A stretch of DNA of 64,000 bases from UBA2705 sp963977125 (GTDB taxonomy: Bacteria; Pseudomonadota; Alphaproteobacteria; Micavibrionales; Micavibrionaceae): contig CAXBNJ010000002.1 of NCBI GenBank assembly GCA_963977125.1, forward strand, positions 1 to 64,000, read 5' to 3'. The position numbers were made by a program, and so were the translations under genes. Positions within the stretch are counted from its first letter, which is position 1. The number at the start of each line of letters is the position of its first letter. The notes under the pieces are model-generated. The model had not been told where the DNA came from. It ran no database searches and saw only the letters and a program-made list of their open reading frames with translations. This document shows positions 25,192 through 34,773 of the stretch, piece by piece.

Positions 25192-26979
25192 ATGACCCTA
25201 CGCAGTGAAGAATTTGACGATATTTATTTCTCTCCCGAAGACGGTGTGGCGGAAACTGAATATGTATTTTTAGCTGGCAACAACCTACCCGCAGCATGGC
25301 AAGACAAGCCCTATTTCACCATTTGCGAGACAGGGTTTGGCACAGGCTTAAATTTCTTCACGACATGGGAATGCTTTGAAAACAGCGCGAATACAGACCA
25401 ACACCTTCATTATATTTCATTTGAAAAACACCCCTTAACGACCGCGACAATAAAAAGCGCTTTAGAGCCTTGGGCTGAGCGCTTCGCCGATAAGATAGAG
25501 CGCCTCTGCGCGGCCTATCCCTTACGTATTGCAGGTTGGCATCGCATTGAAATTGCCCCCAATATAAGCCTGACTTTAATATTTGATGATATTAACCACG
25601 CCATCCCCCATTTAAACACCAGTATTGATGCATGGTATTTAGATGGTTTTGCACCGTCAAAAAATCCTGATATGTGGCGTAGTGAGTTATTTACAGCGAT
25701 GAAACGCTGCGCGCTGTCCAGTACAAGCGTTGCTACATTCACCGCGGCAGGCCTTGTTAAGCGTGCGCTTACCGAATATGGGTTTAACGTCACCAAACAA
25801 GATGGTTTTGGCCGTAAGCGCGAAATGATTACCGCTCAATATGATGGGCCAAGCAAACGTAAAGCCATCATCCCAAAACGCAATCAAAACATTGCGATTA
25901 TAGGCGGCGGCCTTGGCGGTTGTGCGGCGGCATATACCCTTAACAAAGCAGGCCATAGCGTTACCCTCTTTGAAAAAGAAAGCGGCGTTGCGCAAAAGGC
26001 CTCAGGTAATATGCTTGGCCTATATAACCCGCGCTTTAGAAAACAGCTTGATGGCGAATCCTTATTCTATTCAAGCGCCTTTGCCTATGCACATAGCTTT
26101 TTTGAAGATTTCGCCACGCGTCAAGGCCATGATATTGGATATAAAGCCTGCGGCGCATTACATGTGGCTCATAGCGAACAAAAGCAAGAGCGCTTTAAAG
26201 CGATGATTAAAAACTGGGCATGGCATGATGACCATTTACGTTGGATTGAGAAAAAAGATAGCGAAGCCATATGCGGCATACAGCTTGAACATGATGCTTT
26301 ATACACCCCAGATTCCGGTCACGTCTCGCCGCGAAAATTATGCGCGGCGCTGATGCAGGATATTGAAATCAAGACCTTGCAGCATGATTTAAGCAGCGAG
26401 GGTTTGAAAGCGCAAGGCTATGACCATGTTATTCTGGCCTCTGGTACAGGCTTTGCGGCCTTTGAAGAATTTGCAGATGTTGAATTAAGCGCCGTGCGCG
26501 GCCAAATAACAGGTTTTTCGGCGCAAACATTGCCGCCCTTAAAAACGGTTTTATGTTTTAGTGGTTACCTAACCCCCGCCCTGAGCACAAAGGACACTGA
26601 TGACACCCCACGCAATATCATGTATTGCGGGTCAACATTCCAGCCATGGAGCATTGATGAACAATGCGCAGATATTGACGATCAAGATAATATCGCTCAA
26701 GTAAACAGCATTCTACCCGAAACACTTAAGTTGCAAGATCCTGAAGTCATTGATCGCCGCGCAGGCCTGCGCACGACGTCGCGTGATCATTTTCCTGTTA
26801 TTGGGCCCTTAGATAACGCGCGGGTCTATTGTTCCACTGCGCATGGCTCACATGGCCTTGTCTCCAGCTTGCTCGGTGCGGTGATATTAAATGACCTCAT
26901 AAGCTATGGTCACGTCACTTGTCAGCCGCAAAACAGCATGGATAGGCTCAACCCAAGGCGCTACTTAAAAGATAAATAA
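25192..26979 (+). CDS. mnmC: Bifunctional tRNA U34 modification enzyme MnmC
   Basis: MnmC completes 5-methylaminomethyl-2-thiouridine at tRNA position 34. The N-terminal half (595-residue product from ATG 25192) is the MnmC2 methyltransferase (DIYFSPEDGVAETEYVFLAG, then FTICETGFGTGLNFF and AWYLDGFAPSKNPDMW). The C-terminal half is the FAD oxidase (IAIIGGGLGGCAAAYTLNKA). Two longer in-frame starts (25135 and 25171) overlap gloB; 25192 fits the family N-terminus. Both domains look intact. Confidence 0.93.
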   Translation: MTLRSEEFDDIYFSPEDGVAETEYVFLAGNNLPAAWQDKPYFTICETGFGTGLNFFTTWECFENSANTDQHLHYISFEKHPLTTATIKSALEPWAERFADKIERLCAAYPLRIAGWHRIEIAPNISLTLIFDDINHAIPHLNTSIDAWYLDGFAPSKNPDMWRSELFTAMKRCALSSTSVATFTAAGLVKRALTEYGFNVTKQDGFGRKREMITAQYDGPSKRKAIIPKRNQNIAIIGGGLGGCAAAYTLNKAGHSVTLFEKESGVAQKASGNMLGLYNPRFRKQLDGESLFYSSAFAYAHSFFEDFATRQGHDIGYKACGALHVAHSEQKQERFKAMIKNWAWHDDHLRWIEKKDSEAICGIQLEHDALYTPDSGHVSPRKLCAALMQDIEIKTLQHDLSSEGLKAQGYDHVILASGTGFAAFEEFADVELSAVRGQITGFSAQTLPPLKTVLCFSGYLTPALSTKDTDDTPRNIMYCGSTFQPWSIDEQCADIDDQDNIAQVNSILPETLKLQDPEVIDRRAGLRTTSRDHFPVIGPLDNARVYCSTAHGSHGLVSSLLGAVILNDLISYGHVTCQPQNSMDRLNPRRYLKDK

Positions 26980-27101
26980 AGCAGCAATTGAAATAAATTG
27001 TATCTAATAGTCTTCTGCGAAATAGGCCATCTTGTGCTAGAATAGGTAAGGATAATGCCTATTTAAAAATAGGACGTGAAATAAAGGGGCCTGGGGTTTA
27101 C

Positions 27102-27269
27102 ATGAAAATAATAAAAGAATGGCTCTATAGTGAAGACGCCTCATCAGCCATGGAATATGCCTTAATGGCCGCAGGCGCCGCTGTGATATTTGGCTCGGCT
27201 TATGCTCTTCTGGGCACGGTTCTTTTCGATTTCTTCTCTACATTTATTGATGCGGTTAGCCCATTTTAG
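27102..27269 (+). CDS. Flp/Fap-type pilin subunit
   Basis: This 55-residue ORF begins at ATG 27102. The Flp pattern is clear: a short charged start, then SAMEYALMAAGAAVIFGSAY, which matches the E-Y motif and hydrophobic helix of Flp pilins (usually TAIEYGLIAA). The residue before the helix is Ser-Ala rather than Gly-Ala, so the prepilin peptidase site is altered. The upstream GGGG tracts are only a fair ribosome binding site. No tad/cpa assembly genes are in the window, so it is an orphan here. Confidence 0.8.
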   Translation: MKIIKEWLYSEDASSAMEYALMAAGAAVIFGSAYALLGTVLFDFFSTFIDAVSPF

Positions 27270-27375
27270 ACGGCGGTCTATCCATAGGAAGCCTATGATC
27301 TAATGGAAAAAAATATAGCCTGAATAACCCTCTTCGCATCTATCAATTCTTGTTTTCTTTCGCTATATATACTCT

Positions 27376-28500
27376 ATGGATTTTTTAAGCAGTACATGGT
27401 TAGCATCAAATGCATTAGGCGGCCTTACACTTTGGGCGCCGATTCTGGCGGCCTTTATCATGGCTTTATTGCTTATTCCGCCCGTACGCCTATGCGCGAT
27501 TAAGCTTGGTTATGTCGACAAACCTGGAGGACGCAAGCAGCATCATGCGCCCGTTCCGCCCGTTGGTGGCCTTGTTATATTCACCCTTTTCATGGTCGCT
27601 CATAGCGTCTTATTCACGTTTAACGCTGAAATCATCAGCCTGTATGCAGCCTTGATTTTATTATTAATCACCGGCCTTATTGATGACAAAAAGCCCGTCC
27701 CTGCGGCCGTTAAATTTTTCATTCATTTTGCCGCTGCAGGCATTATTGTTTTTGGTGGTGATACTCAGCTTATCAATATGGGCAATATGCTCGGTTTTGG
27801 CGATTGGCATCTTGGCGCCGTTTTTGCACCGATATTCTCTGTCGCCTGTATAGTGTATTTAATTAACGCCATTAACATGATGGACGGGCTTGATGGTCTT
27901 GCTGGCGGGAAAAGCCTTGTCATTTTAATCTGGTTAATGATCGCCGCTTATATAAGCGGGCAAAGCGCCGCCTTATTGCATATCGGCCTGCTCGCCGCGC
28001 CGCTTGCTGGTTTTCTATTCTATAATATGCGCCATCCCTTGCGCGATAAAGCCTGCATCTTTCTGGGGGATACAGGGTCAATGGCTTTGGGCTTAGTTAT
28101 TGCTTGGTTCTGTATTCATTTGTCACAAGGCGCATACACATTCTTAAACCCGATCTCCATTGCATGGATTGTCGCCTTACCGATCATTGATGCTTTTGGC
28201 TTATTTGTTATGCGTATCCGTGAAGGCCGCCACCCCTTCTCGCCTGATTTACGCCATTTCCACCACCACTTTATTCATGCGGGCTTCCCCGTTGGCCAGA
28301 CGACGATCATGATCTTAACGCTCGGCATGGGGTTTGGCGCCATAGGGTTTGCCGCTAGTCTTTTTCAATGGCCTGAGCCTATTATGACCGCCTTATGGAT
28401 TTTCTTATGGCTCGGCCATACCGTGTTAGTAACAAAATCCAAGAGCTTTATCGCATTCTTAAAAAAATTCTTTCATATAAGAAACAGAGACAAAACATGA
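27376..28500 (+). CDS. WecA/TagO-type undecaprenyl-phosphate sugar-1-phosphate transferase
   Basis: The 374-residue integral membrane enzyme would move a HexNAc-1-phosphate from a UDP-sugar to undecaprenyl phosphate, starting a surface polysaccharide. It has about ten hydrophobic segments, the INAINMMDGLDGLAGG aspartate motif, FLGDTGSMALG, and the C-terminal HPFSPDLRHFHHH block. It overlaps the next glycosyltransferase by 4 bases. The sugar used is unknown. Confidence 0.92.
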   Translation: MDFLSSTWLASNALGGLTLWAPILAAFIMALLLIPPVRLCAIKLGYVDKPGGRKQHHAPVPPVGGLVIFTLFMVAHSVLFTFNAEIISLYAALILLLITGLIDDKKPVPAAVKFFIHFAAAGIIVFGGDTQLINMGNMLGFGDWHLGAVFAPIFSVACIVYLINAINMMDGLDGLAGGKSLVILIWLMIAAYISGQSAALLHIGLLAAPLAGFLFYNMRHPLRDKACIFLGDTGSMALGLVIAWFCIHLSQGAYTFLNPISIAWIVALPIIDAFGLFVMRIREGRHPFSPDLRHFHHHFIHAGFPVGQTTIMILTLGMGFGAIGFAASLFQWPEPIMTALWIFLWLGHTVLVTKSKSFIAFLKKFFHIRNRDKT

Positions 28501-29627
28501 AGATAGCTTATCTGGTTACACGCCTTGACGAATTTGGCGGCGTACAAATACATATTCGTGATTTAACCACATGGTTAAAAGCACAAGGCCATGAGCCTCT
28601 TGTTTATTCTGGCTGGCCGGGCATCATCTCGGATCATATCAAAGCCATGGGTACACCCTATTACGAGATCAAAGATATGGGGCGGCCGATTAGACCGCTT
28701 AAAGATATAAAATCTATATTACAGCTGCGCCGTTATTTAAAAAAGCATCAGCCTGATATCCTATCCTGCCATTCATCAAAAGCGGGCATTATTGGCCGCA
28801 TAGCCGCAATTGGGCTACCGACAAAAGCCATATTCACAGCACATGGCTGGGCGTTTACTGAGGGCGTGTCGATGAAACAGCGCTTTGTTTATAAATGGAT
28901 TGAGAAATGCGCTGCGCCGTTTTGCGCCAAAATTATTACCGTGAGCGAGTATGACCGCAACCTTGCCCTTAAACACAAAATATGCCGCCCTGAAAAGATC
29001 ATTGCCATTCATAACGGCATGCCTGCGCGCCCCGCGCCACAACGCGACACAATTGAGGCCTTAGAAGAAAAAGCCCCGCGACGCGCCCCCGTAAAATTCA
29101 TTATGGTTGCGCGTTTTTGCCCGCAAAAAGACCATGAAACGCTTTTACATGCCTTAAAGACCATCGAAAATGAAAACTGGCACCTGACCCTTGCGGGCAA
29201 TGGTGACAGCTTGCCTATGCAACAACTCGCCGTTGAACTGGATCTGACGGATCGTATCGATTTCCTTGGGGAGCGCAGTGATGTTCCTGAGTTACTCGAA
29301 ACCCATGACGTATTTTTGCTGATCACCCACTGGGAAGGATTCCCACGCTCGATCATCGAAGCCATGCGCGCAGGCCTGCCGACCATTGCGACTGAAGTTG
29401 CGGGCAATGGAGAATCTGTGGCTGATGCCCAAACGGGCTATCTTGTCCCCCATAAAGATATAGCAGCCGTCGCCATGTCGATAGCAGAGCTTACAGGGTC
29501 ACCAGAAAAACGCCTAGACATGGGCCTACAAGCCCGTAAGCGCTATGAAGAAGAATTTACATTTCTTAAGATGGCCCAGCGTAACCTAGCGCTATATGAA
29601 ACACTCACCGCCACGAATAAAGACTAG
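28497..29627 (+). CDS. GT4-family glycosyltransferase
   Basis: The 376-residue GT-B fold enzyme has the retaining-transferase C-terminal motif HWEGFPRSIIEAMRAGLPTI (E-x7-E region) and an N-terminal YLVTRLDEFGGVQIHIRDL start. ATG 28497 is used because it overlaps the preceding stop as ATGA; a longer in-frame start would lie inside the upstream gene. It probably adds the next sugar to the lipid-linked product of that enzyme. Confidence 0.9.
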   Translation: MKIAYLVTRLDEFGGVQIHIRDLTTWLKAQGHEPLVYSGWPGIISDHIKAMGTPYYEIKDMGRPIRPLKDIKSILQLRRYLKKHQPDILSCHSSKAGIIGRIAAIGLPTKAIFTAHGWAFTEGVSMKQRFVYKWIEKCAAPFCAKIITVSEYDRNLALKHKICRPEKIIAIHNGMPARPAPQRDTIEALEEKAPRRAPVKFIMVARFCPQKDHETLLHALKTIENENWHLTLAGNGDSLPMQQLAVELDLTDRIDFLGERSDVPELLETHDVFLLITHWEGFPRSIIEAMRAGLPTIATEVAGNGESVADAQTGYLVPHKDIAAVAMSIAELTGSPEKRLDMGLQARKRYEEEFTFLKMAQRNLALYETLTATNKD

Positions 29628-29784
29628 AATAGCCCTGTATCTATAGATATATGGGGATAATATGCCGCCGACTCGATCGCGTTGCTTGTTGTTGCGCGCA
29701 ATAATGCTTAGCCTTGTCGTTAAGGATTCCTATTCTTGGTTGCGCTCGCAACATCTTACGTCTTGCTTCAGTCGGTATAAAAAC

Positions 29785-30771
29785 ATGATCAAACTACATA
29801 TAACTTCAGCGAAACGCCTTTCACAGCTTGTTTTATCTGGCCTTGTTTTATCAACGGCATTAACAGGATGTGGCGCGATTGAAAAATGGTCAGATAACTG
29901 GCCGCTTGGTGGTGATGATAATTACCAATACCCACAAGAAGCCGATAATATCCCTGTTGAAAGCTGGTCAACGCCGCCCAATACACAAATAAAACCTGTT
30001 ATTGCGAATATGGCACCCGCGCAGGGCTTAAAACCACAATCTATTGCAGCCAATATGAATGGCCCACTTGGGGCAGAAGAAATACGCGCGCGTTTCCTCT
30101 CTATGGAACAGCAAATTGCCGTAATGCGCCAAGATATGGAACATATAGCGCCGCTGCTTGGCCGCTTATCGGTTATGGAGCAATCCATGCGTGACCTTAG
30201 CACAGCATTAAACAACGCTTATAGCGCAACGCCACAATCCGCGCATAGCGCCATGCCATCTCAACAAAACGCGCAGATGCCAAGCTATAATAATGGCGCT
30301 GCGCCAATGGCCACAAACTCCCTGCCAAGTTCAGCCTCACTTATGCCGATGAATGATCAGCAAAACACACATTTAGCGCCCGCTAATGCCGCGCCAAAGC
30401 CCTATATACCACCCGTTGCAAAAGCACAGCCTAAAGCCGTGACCATAGCCAGCGTTAATAATATTCGCTTTGGTGAATATAAAGGCCAAGACCGTGTCGT
30501 GCTCGACTTAACTGCGCCTGCTAACTTCCGCTATGATCTTGATAATAACGAAAAGCTCCTCATCATTGACTTGCCAAGCGCCTCATGGAGCACGCAAATG
30601 GCTAAGAAGATCACATCTTCTGGCGCCATTGCCGCATATAATGCGCAGCCTGGCGCGAATGGCGGCACGCAGCTTATCTTTTCACTCAAAAAGAATGCCC
30701 GCGTCAGCCAAGCCCGCGCCCTGCCCCCTAATGGACAATATGGCCATCGTATATTTATAGATATTGAGTAG
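29785..30771 (+). CDS. AMIN-domain lipoprotein
   Basis: The 328-residue product has a lipoprotein signal peptide with lipobox Leu-Thr-Gly-Cys (Cys at about residue 29), a middle with a coiled-coil-like stretch and low-complexity Pro/Ala/Gln linker, and a C-terminal AMIN-like domain (about 225-328; NIRFGEYKGQDRVVLDLTAP). AMIN domains bind peptidoglycan or direct proteins to the envelope. An upstream in-frame ATG (29662) would hide the signal peptide, so ATG 29785 is chosen. No cell-wall hydrolase domain is fused. Confidence 0.8.
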   Translation: MIKLHITSAKRLSQLVLSGLVLSTALTGCGAIEKWSDNWPLGGDDNYQYPQEADNIPVESWSTPPNTQIKPVIANMAPAQGLKPQSIAANMNGPLGAEEIRARFLSMEQQIAVMRQDMEHIAPLLGRLSVMEQSMRDLSTALNNAYSATPQSAHSAMPSQQNAQMPSYNNGAAPMATNSLPSSASLMPMNDQQNTHLAPANAAPKPYIPPVAKAQPKAVTIASVNNIRFGEYKGQDRVVLDLTAPANFRYDLDNNEKLLIIDLPSASWSTQMAKKITSSGAIAAYNAQPGANGGTQLIFSLKKNARVSQARALPPNGQYGHRIFIDIE

Positions 30772-30784
30772 CCTCGCCGCTGTA

Positions 30785-31126
30785 TTACGATCTAAATGGC
30801 TGGAAATCGACGCAAATCTTAGGCTTTGCTCTGTCTTGATCAAGGAAACAGTCATTAATAACAGTCAAGCTCTGCGCTGCAGAACGTGAGAACGCACCAT
30901 ATGCCTTGCTCGCGCGGACATCAATGTCATTATAATCCCCTCTTGCAAAGGGCACTTTGATTAAAGGCAGCTCTACACCGAGCAAAGTCAAAGGCTTCAT
31001 CAGGGCTACCTCTATGCTATGAGAGTACAGACGCTGATTCCAATATTTTTTGATATTTCCTGAAGTTATTTTGCTTTGCACCTTATTAAAGGCGTTAGCT
31101 AACGCGTCTTCTTGCATCTTATTCAT
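30785..31126 (-). CDS. Unknown protein
   Basis: I do not recognise this 113-residue protein. It is soluble and without a signal peptide, and appears to be mixed alpha/beta. GGGGA precedes the ATG at some distance. It is on the same strand as, and 81 bases downstream of, the tRNA-Leu(UAA) gene, and convergent with the AMIN lipoprotein. Its upstream region shares CTGTAGGTTGAC with the gene at 52.8 kb. Confidence 0.6.
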   Translation of the reverse strand: MNKMQEDALANAFNKVQSKITSGNIKKYWNQRLYSHSIEVALMKPLTLLGVELPLIKVPFARGDYNDIDVRASKAYGAFSRSAAQSLTVINDCFLDQDRAKPKICVDFQPFRS

Positions 31127-31207
31127 TACGTATATATCCCCATGGTTTCAAGTCAACCTACAGGGGCCAGTATATGCTGTCAATATGAAAAACGTCTAGA
31201 AAGCGAA

Positions 31208-31293
31208 TGGTGCGGGCGGGGGGACTTGAACCCCCACTCCCAAAGGGAAACGGATTTTAAGTCCGCAGCGTCTACCGATTCCGCCACGCCCGC
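31208..31293 (-). tRNA. tRNA-Leu (anticodon UAA)
   Basis: On the minus strand the acceptor stem GCGGGCG pairs with the 3' end, which is followed by an encoded CCA (31208-31210). The D-stem, a long class II variable arm, a T-arm with GTTCAAGTC, and the anticodon loop CTTAAAA with UAA are all present. With CCA it is 86 nt long. Confidence 0.95.
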
Positions 31294-31450
31294 ACTATTC
31301 AGGTTAACCGCGTTAATAGCGGCTAAGGGCTATATATCTACAGCAAATAAATCAGTCCATCAAGCGCAAAAATAGATTAAATATAAGATTTCCGCTTTAT
31401 TCTTAAAGCAAAGACTTTAAAGAGCGCTAACGCGCACAGCATAAATATAC

Positions 31451-32086
31451 TCATAGGTGTAGAAATCGTTGATCTTCCAAGCTTAAGCGGTTTATGAGAT
31501 CACCAGATAACTCGGTGCTTACCGGCAATATTTCACCATTCACATATAATGCGTTCTCTTGAATAATGCATCGGTTACGATTTGTTGCAACCCTCATGGC
31601 ACGGGGTGAAAGCCGCATATGGGCGCTATGATCATTGCTGTATAAGTAAGAATCAATAATGCTTTCAGCTGTAGTGAAATCGACATTAAACAGACCTGAT
31701 CCTGAAAAATTAGCCCTATACAGCGCCGCGCAGGAAAAATCACACGCCGCAAGCTCGGCATTATAAAAATCACATTGATTAATGCGGCTATAGGCAAAGC
31801 ATGCCCCCGTTAAGCTGCTTTCAGTAAAATCACAATTTGATAAATTGGCTTCGCTTAAATTTGCGCCAATAAGATTACACCCTTTAAATGAAACATTATA
31901 AAAGGCGCCATCATCGCAGTTTAAAAAAGATAAGTCTTGATAGGATAAATCTAGATTCTCTAGAATTATTCCCTTAGACACCGCTTCACACAAAGCCTCC
32001 TTCACACTCAAGGCAGAGCTTTTATGTAGCATAGTGCCGTCACGATTTATTATCCGGATGACTCCCGGACTATTTACTATACTCAT
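31451..32086 (-). CDS. Pentapeptide-repeat protein
   Basis: The 211-residue product contains about ten pentapeptide repeats of the A(D/N)LXX kind (LDLSYQDLSFLNCDD, then CNLIGANLSEANLSNCDF and ACDFSCAALYRANFSGSGLF), which form a right-handed beta-helix. Some relatives mimic DNA and guard gyrase, but nothing here shows that. GAGGA lies 7 bases before ATG 32086. It is divergent from uvrC. Confidence 0.85.
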   Translation of the reverse strand: MSIVNSPGVIRIINRDGTMLHKSSALSVKEALCEAVSKGIILENLDLSYQDLSFLNCDDGAFYNVSFKGCNLIGANLSEANLSNCDFTESSLTGACFAYSRINQCDFYNAELAACDFSCAALYRANFSGSGLFNVDFTTAESIIDSYLYSNDHSAHMRLSPRAMRVATNRNRCIIQENALYVNGEILPVSTELSGDLINRLSLEDQRFLHL

Positions 32087-32122
32087 TGTTTTTCCTCACA
32101 CATATTAATATTGCTATTTTGC

Positions 32123-32207
32123 AACTTTAGAGCGATTATTATGACAAAACAGGTAATATGTCAAGTAAATTTAATGCATTGAAACTTTATCGGTGACGCT
32201 CTAAGTT
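32123..32207. repeat. Long-range inverted repeat between pentapeptide gene and uvrC
   Basis: AACTTTAGAGCG (32123-32134) and CGCTCTAAGTT (32197-32207) are complementary apart from one bulged T. Sixty-two bases separate them. It may fold in RNA or mark a regulatory site; significance is uncertain. Confidence 0.35.
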
Positions 32208-32256
32208 ATTGAGATCAGTAATTACGCGGCCTAATTGAGATTAAAAAAACATTCAA

Positions 32257-34137
32257 ATGCACAACAATATCATCGATAAGCCTTTAGCACAGGGCATAGA
32301 AATTATAAAAAAATTCGCCGAAAACCTGCCCAACAGGCCCGGCGTTTATCGCATGATCAATGAACATGATGATGTTCTTTATGTTGGCAAAGCCAAAGCT
32401 TTACAAAAACGTGTCACCAGTTATACCCAGCCGCAGCGCTTAGCCGGACGCATTCAGCGCATGGTTGCGCAAACGCGCATGATGGAATTTATTGAAACAT
32501 CATCTGAGGCTGAGGCTTTATTGTTAGAAGCCAATCTGATTAAGAAATTAAAGCCAAAATATAATATCTTGCTACGTGATGATAAATCATTCCCCTATAT
32601 CAAAATCACCAATGACCATGATTATCCCTTATTAGAAAAGCATCGCGGTACGCAAAGTAAGAATGTCGAATATTTTGGGCCTTTTGCTAATGCTGGCGCG
32701 GTTAATCGCACAATTGCCTTTTTACAAAAAGCTTTTTTACTGCGTAATTGTAGCGATAACGTCTTCGCCAACCGAAGCCGCCCGTGTTTGCAATATCATA
32801 TTAAACGCTGCACCGCCCCTTGCGTTGATAAAGTCAGCAAGGCTGAATATGCTGAACAAGTCGATCATGCACGCGGCTTTTTGAACGGCCAGAGCCAAAA
32901 GGTTCTTGAGCAAATGTCATCGCGCATGCACAAATCAAGCGAAGACCTTAATTTTGAAAAAGCCGCTGAATATCGCGACCGCATCCGCGCGCTGAGCGCC
33001 ATTCAAGCGCATCAAGAAATTAATGTCACGGGTTTAGGCGACGTAGATATATTTGCGGGCGCTATTTTAGAAAATCGCTGCTGTATACAAATATTCTTCT
33101 TTCGTAATGGCCAGAATTTTGGCAATAAGTCCTATTTCCCACGCCATAACGCCGATGATGATCTGGGCGCTATCCTGCCCGCCTTTATTGCGCAATTCTA
33201 TCTCAACCATCCCGTACCGCCGTTAATAATGCTCAATGCCGCCTTACCGCGGGGCGAGCAGAGCTTGCTTGAACAAGCCCTAACGGTACAGAAATCCAAG
33301 AAAGTTAAAATAACCATTCCTGAGCGCGGCGAGAAACGCAAAATCATTAATTTCGCTGAGAAAAATGCCTTAGAGACGATTAAACGAAAAATATTGATGA
33401 ATGAGAATGATAAAATAAATCTCGAAAAACTCGCGACCTTGTTTAAGCTCGATAGCCCGCCAGAGCGCATAGAAGTCTATGATAACTCACATACGGCAGG
33501 CACGAATATGATCGGCGCGATGATCTGCGCCACTACAGCGGGATTTGATAAAAGCTGCTACCGTAAATACAATATCAAAAAAAGCGCCGCCGCTGATGAT
33601 TATGCGATGATGCGCGAAGTTATGACCCGCCGCTTTAAAAACTACCATCAACAAAGCGATGAAGAAAAGCAAGACCGCGCTTTATGGCCTGACTTGCTGC
33701 TTATTGATGGCGGTAAAGGCCAATTAACCGCCGTTCATGAAGCCCTAGAGGAACTGGGTATATTTGATAGCGATGTCGCCGTCGTCTGTGTATCAAAAGG
33801 TCCTGACCGCCATGCAGGACGCGAAGAATTTCACAGCCATTTATTCAAAAGCTTCACCCTTCCCCATAGTGATGCGACCATGCATTATTTACAGCGCCTA
33901 CGTGATGAATCACATCGCTACGCCATTGGCACACATCGCGCGAAACGCGGTAAATCAATGCAAAAATCTGTGCTTGATGATATTAGCGGCATAGGCAGCA
34001 GCCGTAAAAAAGCCCTGTTGACCTTTTTTGGTTCAGCAGATGCTATTGCCAATGCCAGTATAGTTGAGATAGAAAAGGTAAGCGGTATTTCGAAAAAAGT
34101 TGCTGAGAGCCTTTATAATCACTTTCATGACCAATAG
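32257..34137 (+). CDS. uvrC: Excinuclease ABC subunit C
   Basis: UvrC makes both incisions in nucleotide excision repair. The 626-residue product has the GIY-YIG nuclease domain (GVYRMINEHDDVLYVGKAKA, residues about 30-50), the UVR region (EDLNFEKAAEYRDRI), the RNase H-like domain with IEVYDNSHTAGTNMIGAMI, and C-terminal helix-hairpin-helix motifs (SGIGSSRKKALLTFFGS). I see no LexA box upstream. ogt follows 42 bases later. Confidence 0.97.
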   Translation: MHNNIIDKPLAQGIEIIKKFAENLPNRPGVYRMINEHDDVLYVGKAKALQKRVTSYTQPQRLAGRIQRMVAQTRMMEFIETSSEAEALLLEANLIKKLKPKYNILLRDDKSFPYIKITNDHDYPLLEKHRGTQSKNVEYFGPFANAGAVNRTIAFLQKAFLLRNCSDNVFANRSRPCLQYHIKRCTAPCVDKVSKAEYAEQVDHARGFLNGQSQKVLEQMSSRMHKSSEDLNFEKAAEYRDRIRALSAIQAHQEINVTGLGDVDIFAGAILENRCCIQIFFFRNGQNFGNKSYFPRHNADDDLGAILPAFIAQFYLNHPVPPLIMLNAALPRGEQSLLEQALTVQKSKKVKITIPERGEKRKIINFAEKNALETIKRKILMNENDKINLEKLATLFKLDSPPERIEVYDNSHTAGTNMIGAMICATTAGFDKSCYRKYNIKKSAAADDYAMMREVMTRRFKNYHQQSDEEKQDRALWPDLLLIDGGKGQLTAVHEALEELGIFDSDVAVVCVSKGPDRHAGREEFHSHLFKSFTLPHSDATMHYLQRLRDESHRYAIGTHRAKRGKSMQKSVLDDISGIGSSRKKALLTFFGSADAIANASIVEIEKVSGISKKVAESLYNHFHDQ

Positions 34138-34179
34138 GCATGACCAGTAAAGTATGAGCAATAAGTCGAGGATGTAACA

Positions 34180-34707
34180 ATGAATACAGCAAAAACTACA
34201 GAAATTTATACCGATCAAATAAGCTTACCAATTGGCGAAGTCCATGTAAGTGTCTCAGATAAAGGCATGACTGGTCTCTATTTTATTAGCGATACAAATG
34301 ATATTGCGACAATAGAAGCCAAAATTAAGCACAATATTAAAAATGCCCTGATCATAAAAGACAGCGCTAAAACCGCCCCTTATTGCACAGCCATCAAAGA
34401 CCTATGGGCACAAAAAAATCCCGTCCCAACTCAAGTAAACTTCGACCTACACGGCACAGAGTTTCAGAAATCAATCTGGCAAAGCCTCTTAACCATTCAA
34501 AGCGGTGAGACTTTAACCTATAGCCAGCTCGCCGCAAAAGCCGGCAAGCCAAAAGCCATACGCGCCGCCGCCAGCGCCGTTGCAAAAAACCCTATATCGA
34601 TCCTAATCCCCTGCCACCGCATCCTACCGAAATCAGGTGGTGTTGGGAATTACGCTGGCGGCTCAAACATCAAGAAAATCCTTTTAGAACATGAGGATGC
34701 TATTTAG
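34180..34707 (+). CDS. ogt: Methylated-DNA-protein cysteine methyltransferase
   Basis: This 175-residue suicide protein removes O6-alkyl groups from guanine. The active site is PCHR with Cys145, and the helix-turn-helix segment TYSQLAAKAGKPKAIRAAAS precedes it. It is the Ogt/AGT type without the Ada N-terminal domain. GAGGATG precedes the ATG. With uvrC upstream it forms a small DNA-repair pair. Confidence 0.94.
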   Translation: MNTAKTTEIYTDQISLPIGEVHVSVSDKGMTGLYFISDTNDIATIEAKIKHNIKNALIIKDSAKTAPYCTAIKDLWAQKNPVPTQVNFDLHGTEFQKSIWQSLLTIQSGETLTYSQLAAKAGKPKAIRAAASAVAKNPISILIPCHRILPKSGGVGNYAGGSNIKKILLEHEDAI

Positions 34708-34773
34708 TTGCGATACGCTTCGATTTATTAGAAAAAAACAGATGGTCCCAGTAATGATATAGGACAATTTTTC

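Noticed and set aside
29662..29785. Longer start of the AMIN lipoprotein
   Set aside because: The added 41 residues would bury the lipoprotein signal peptide, and a lipobox fits only the shorter start.
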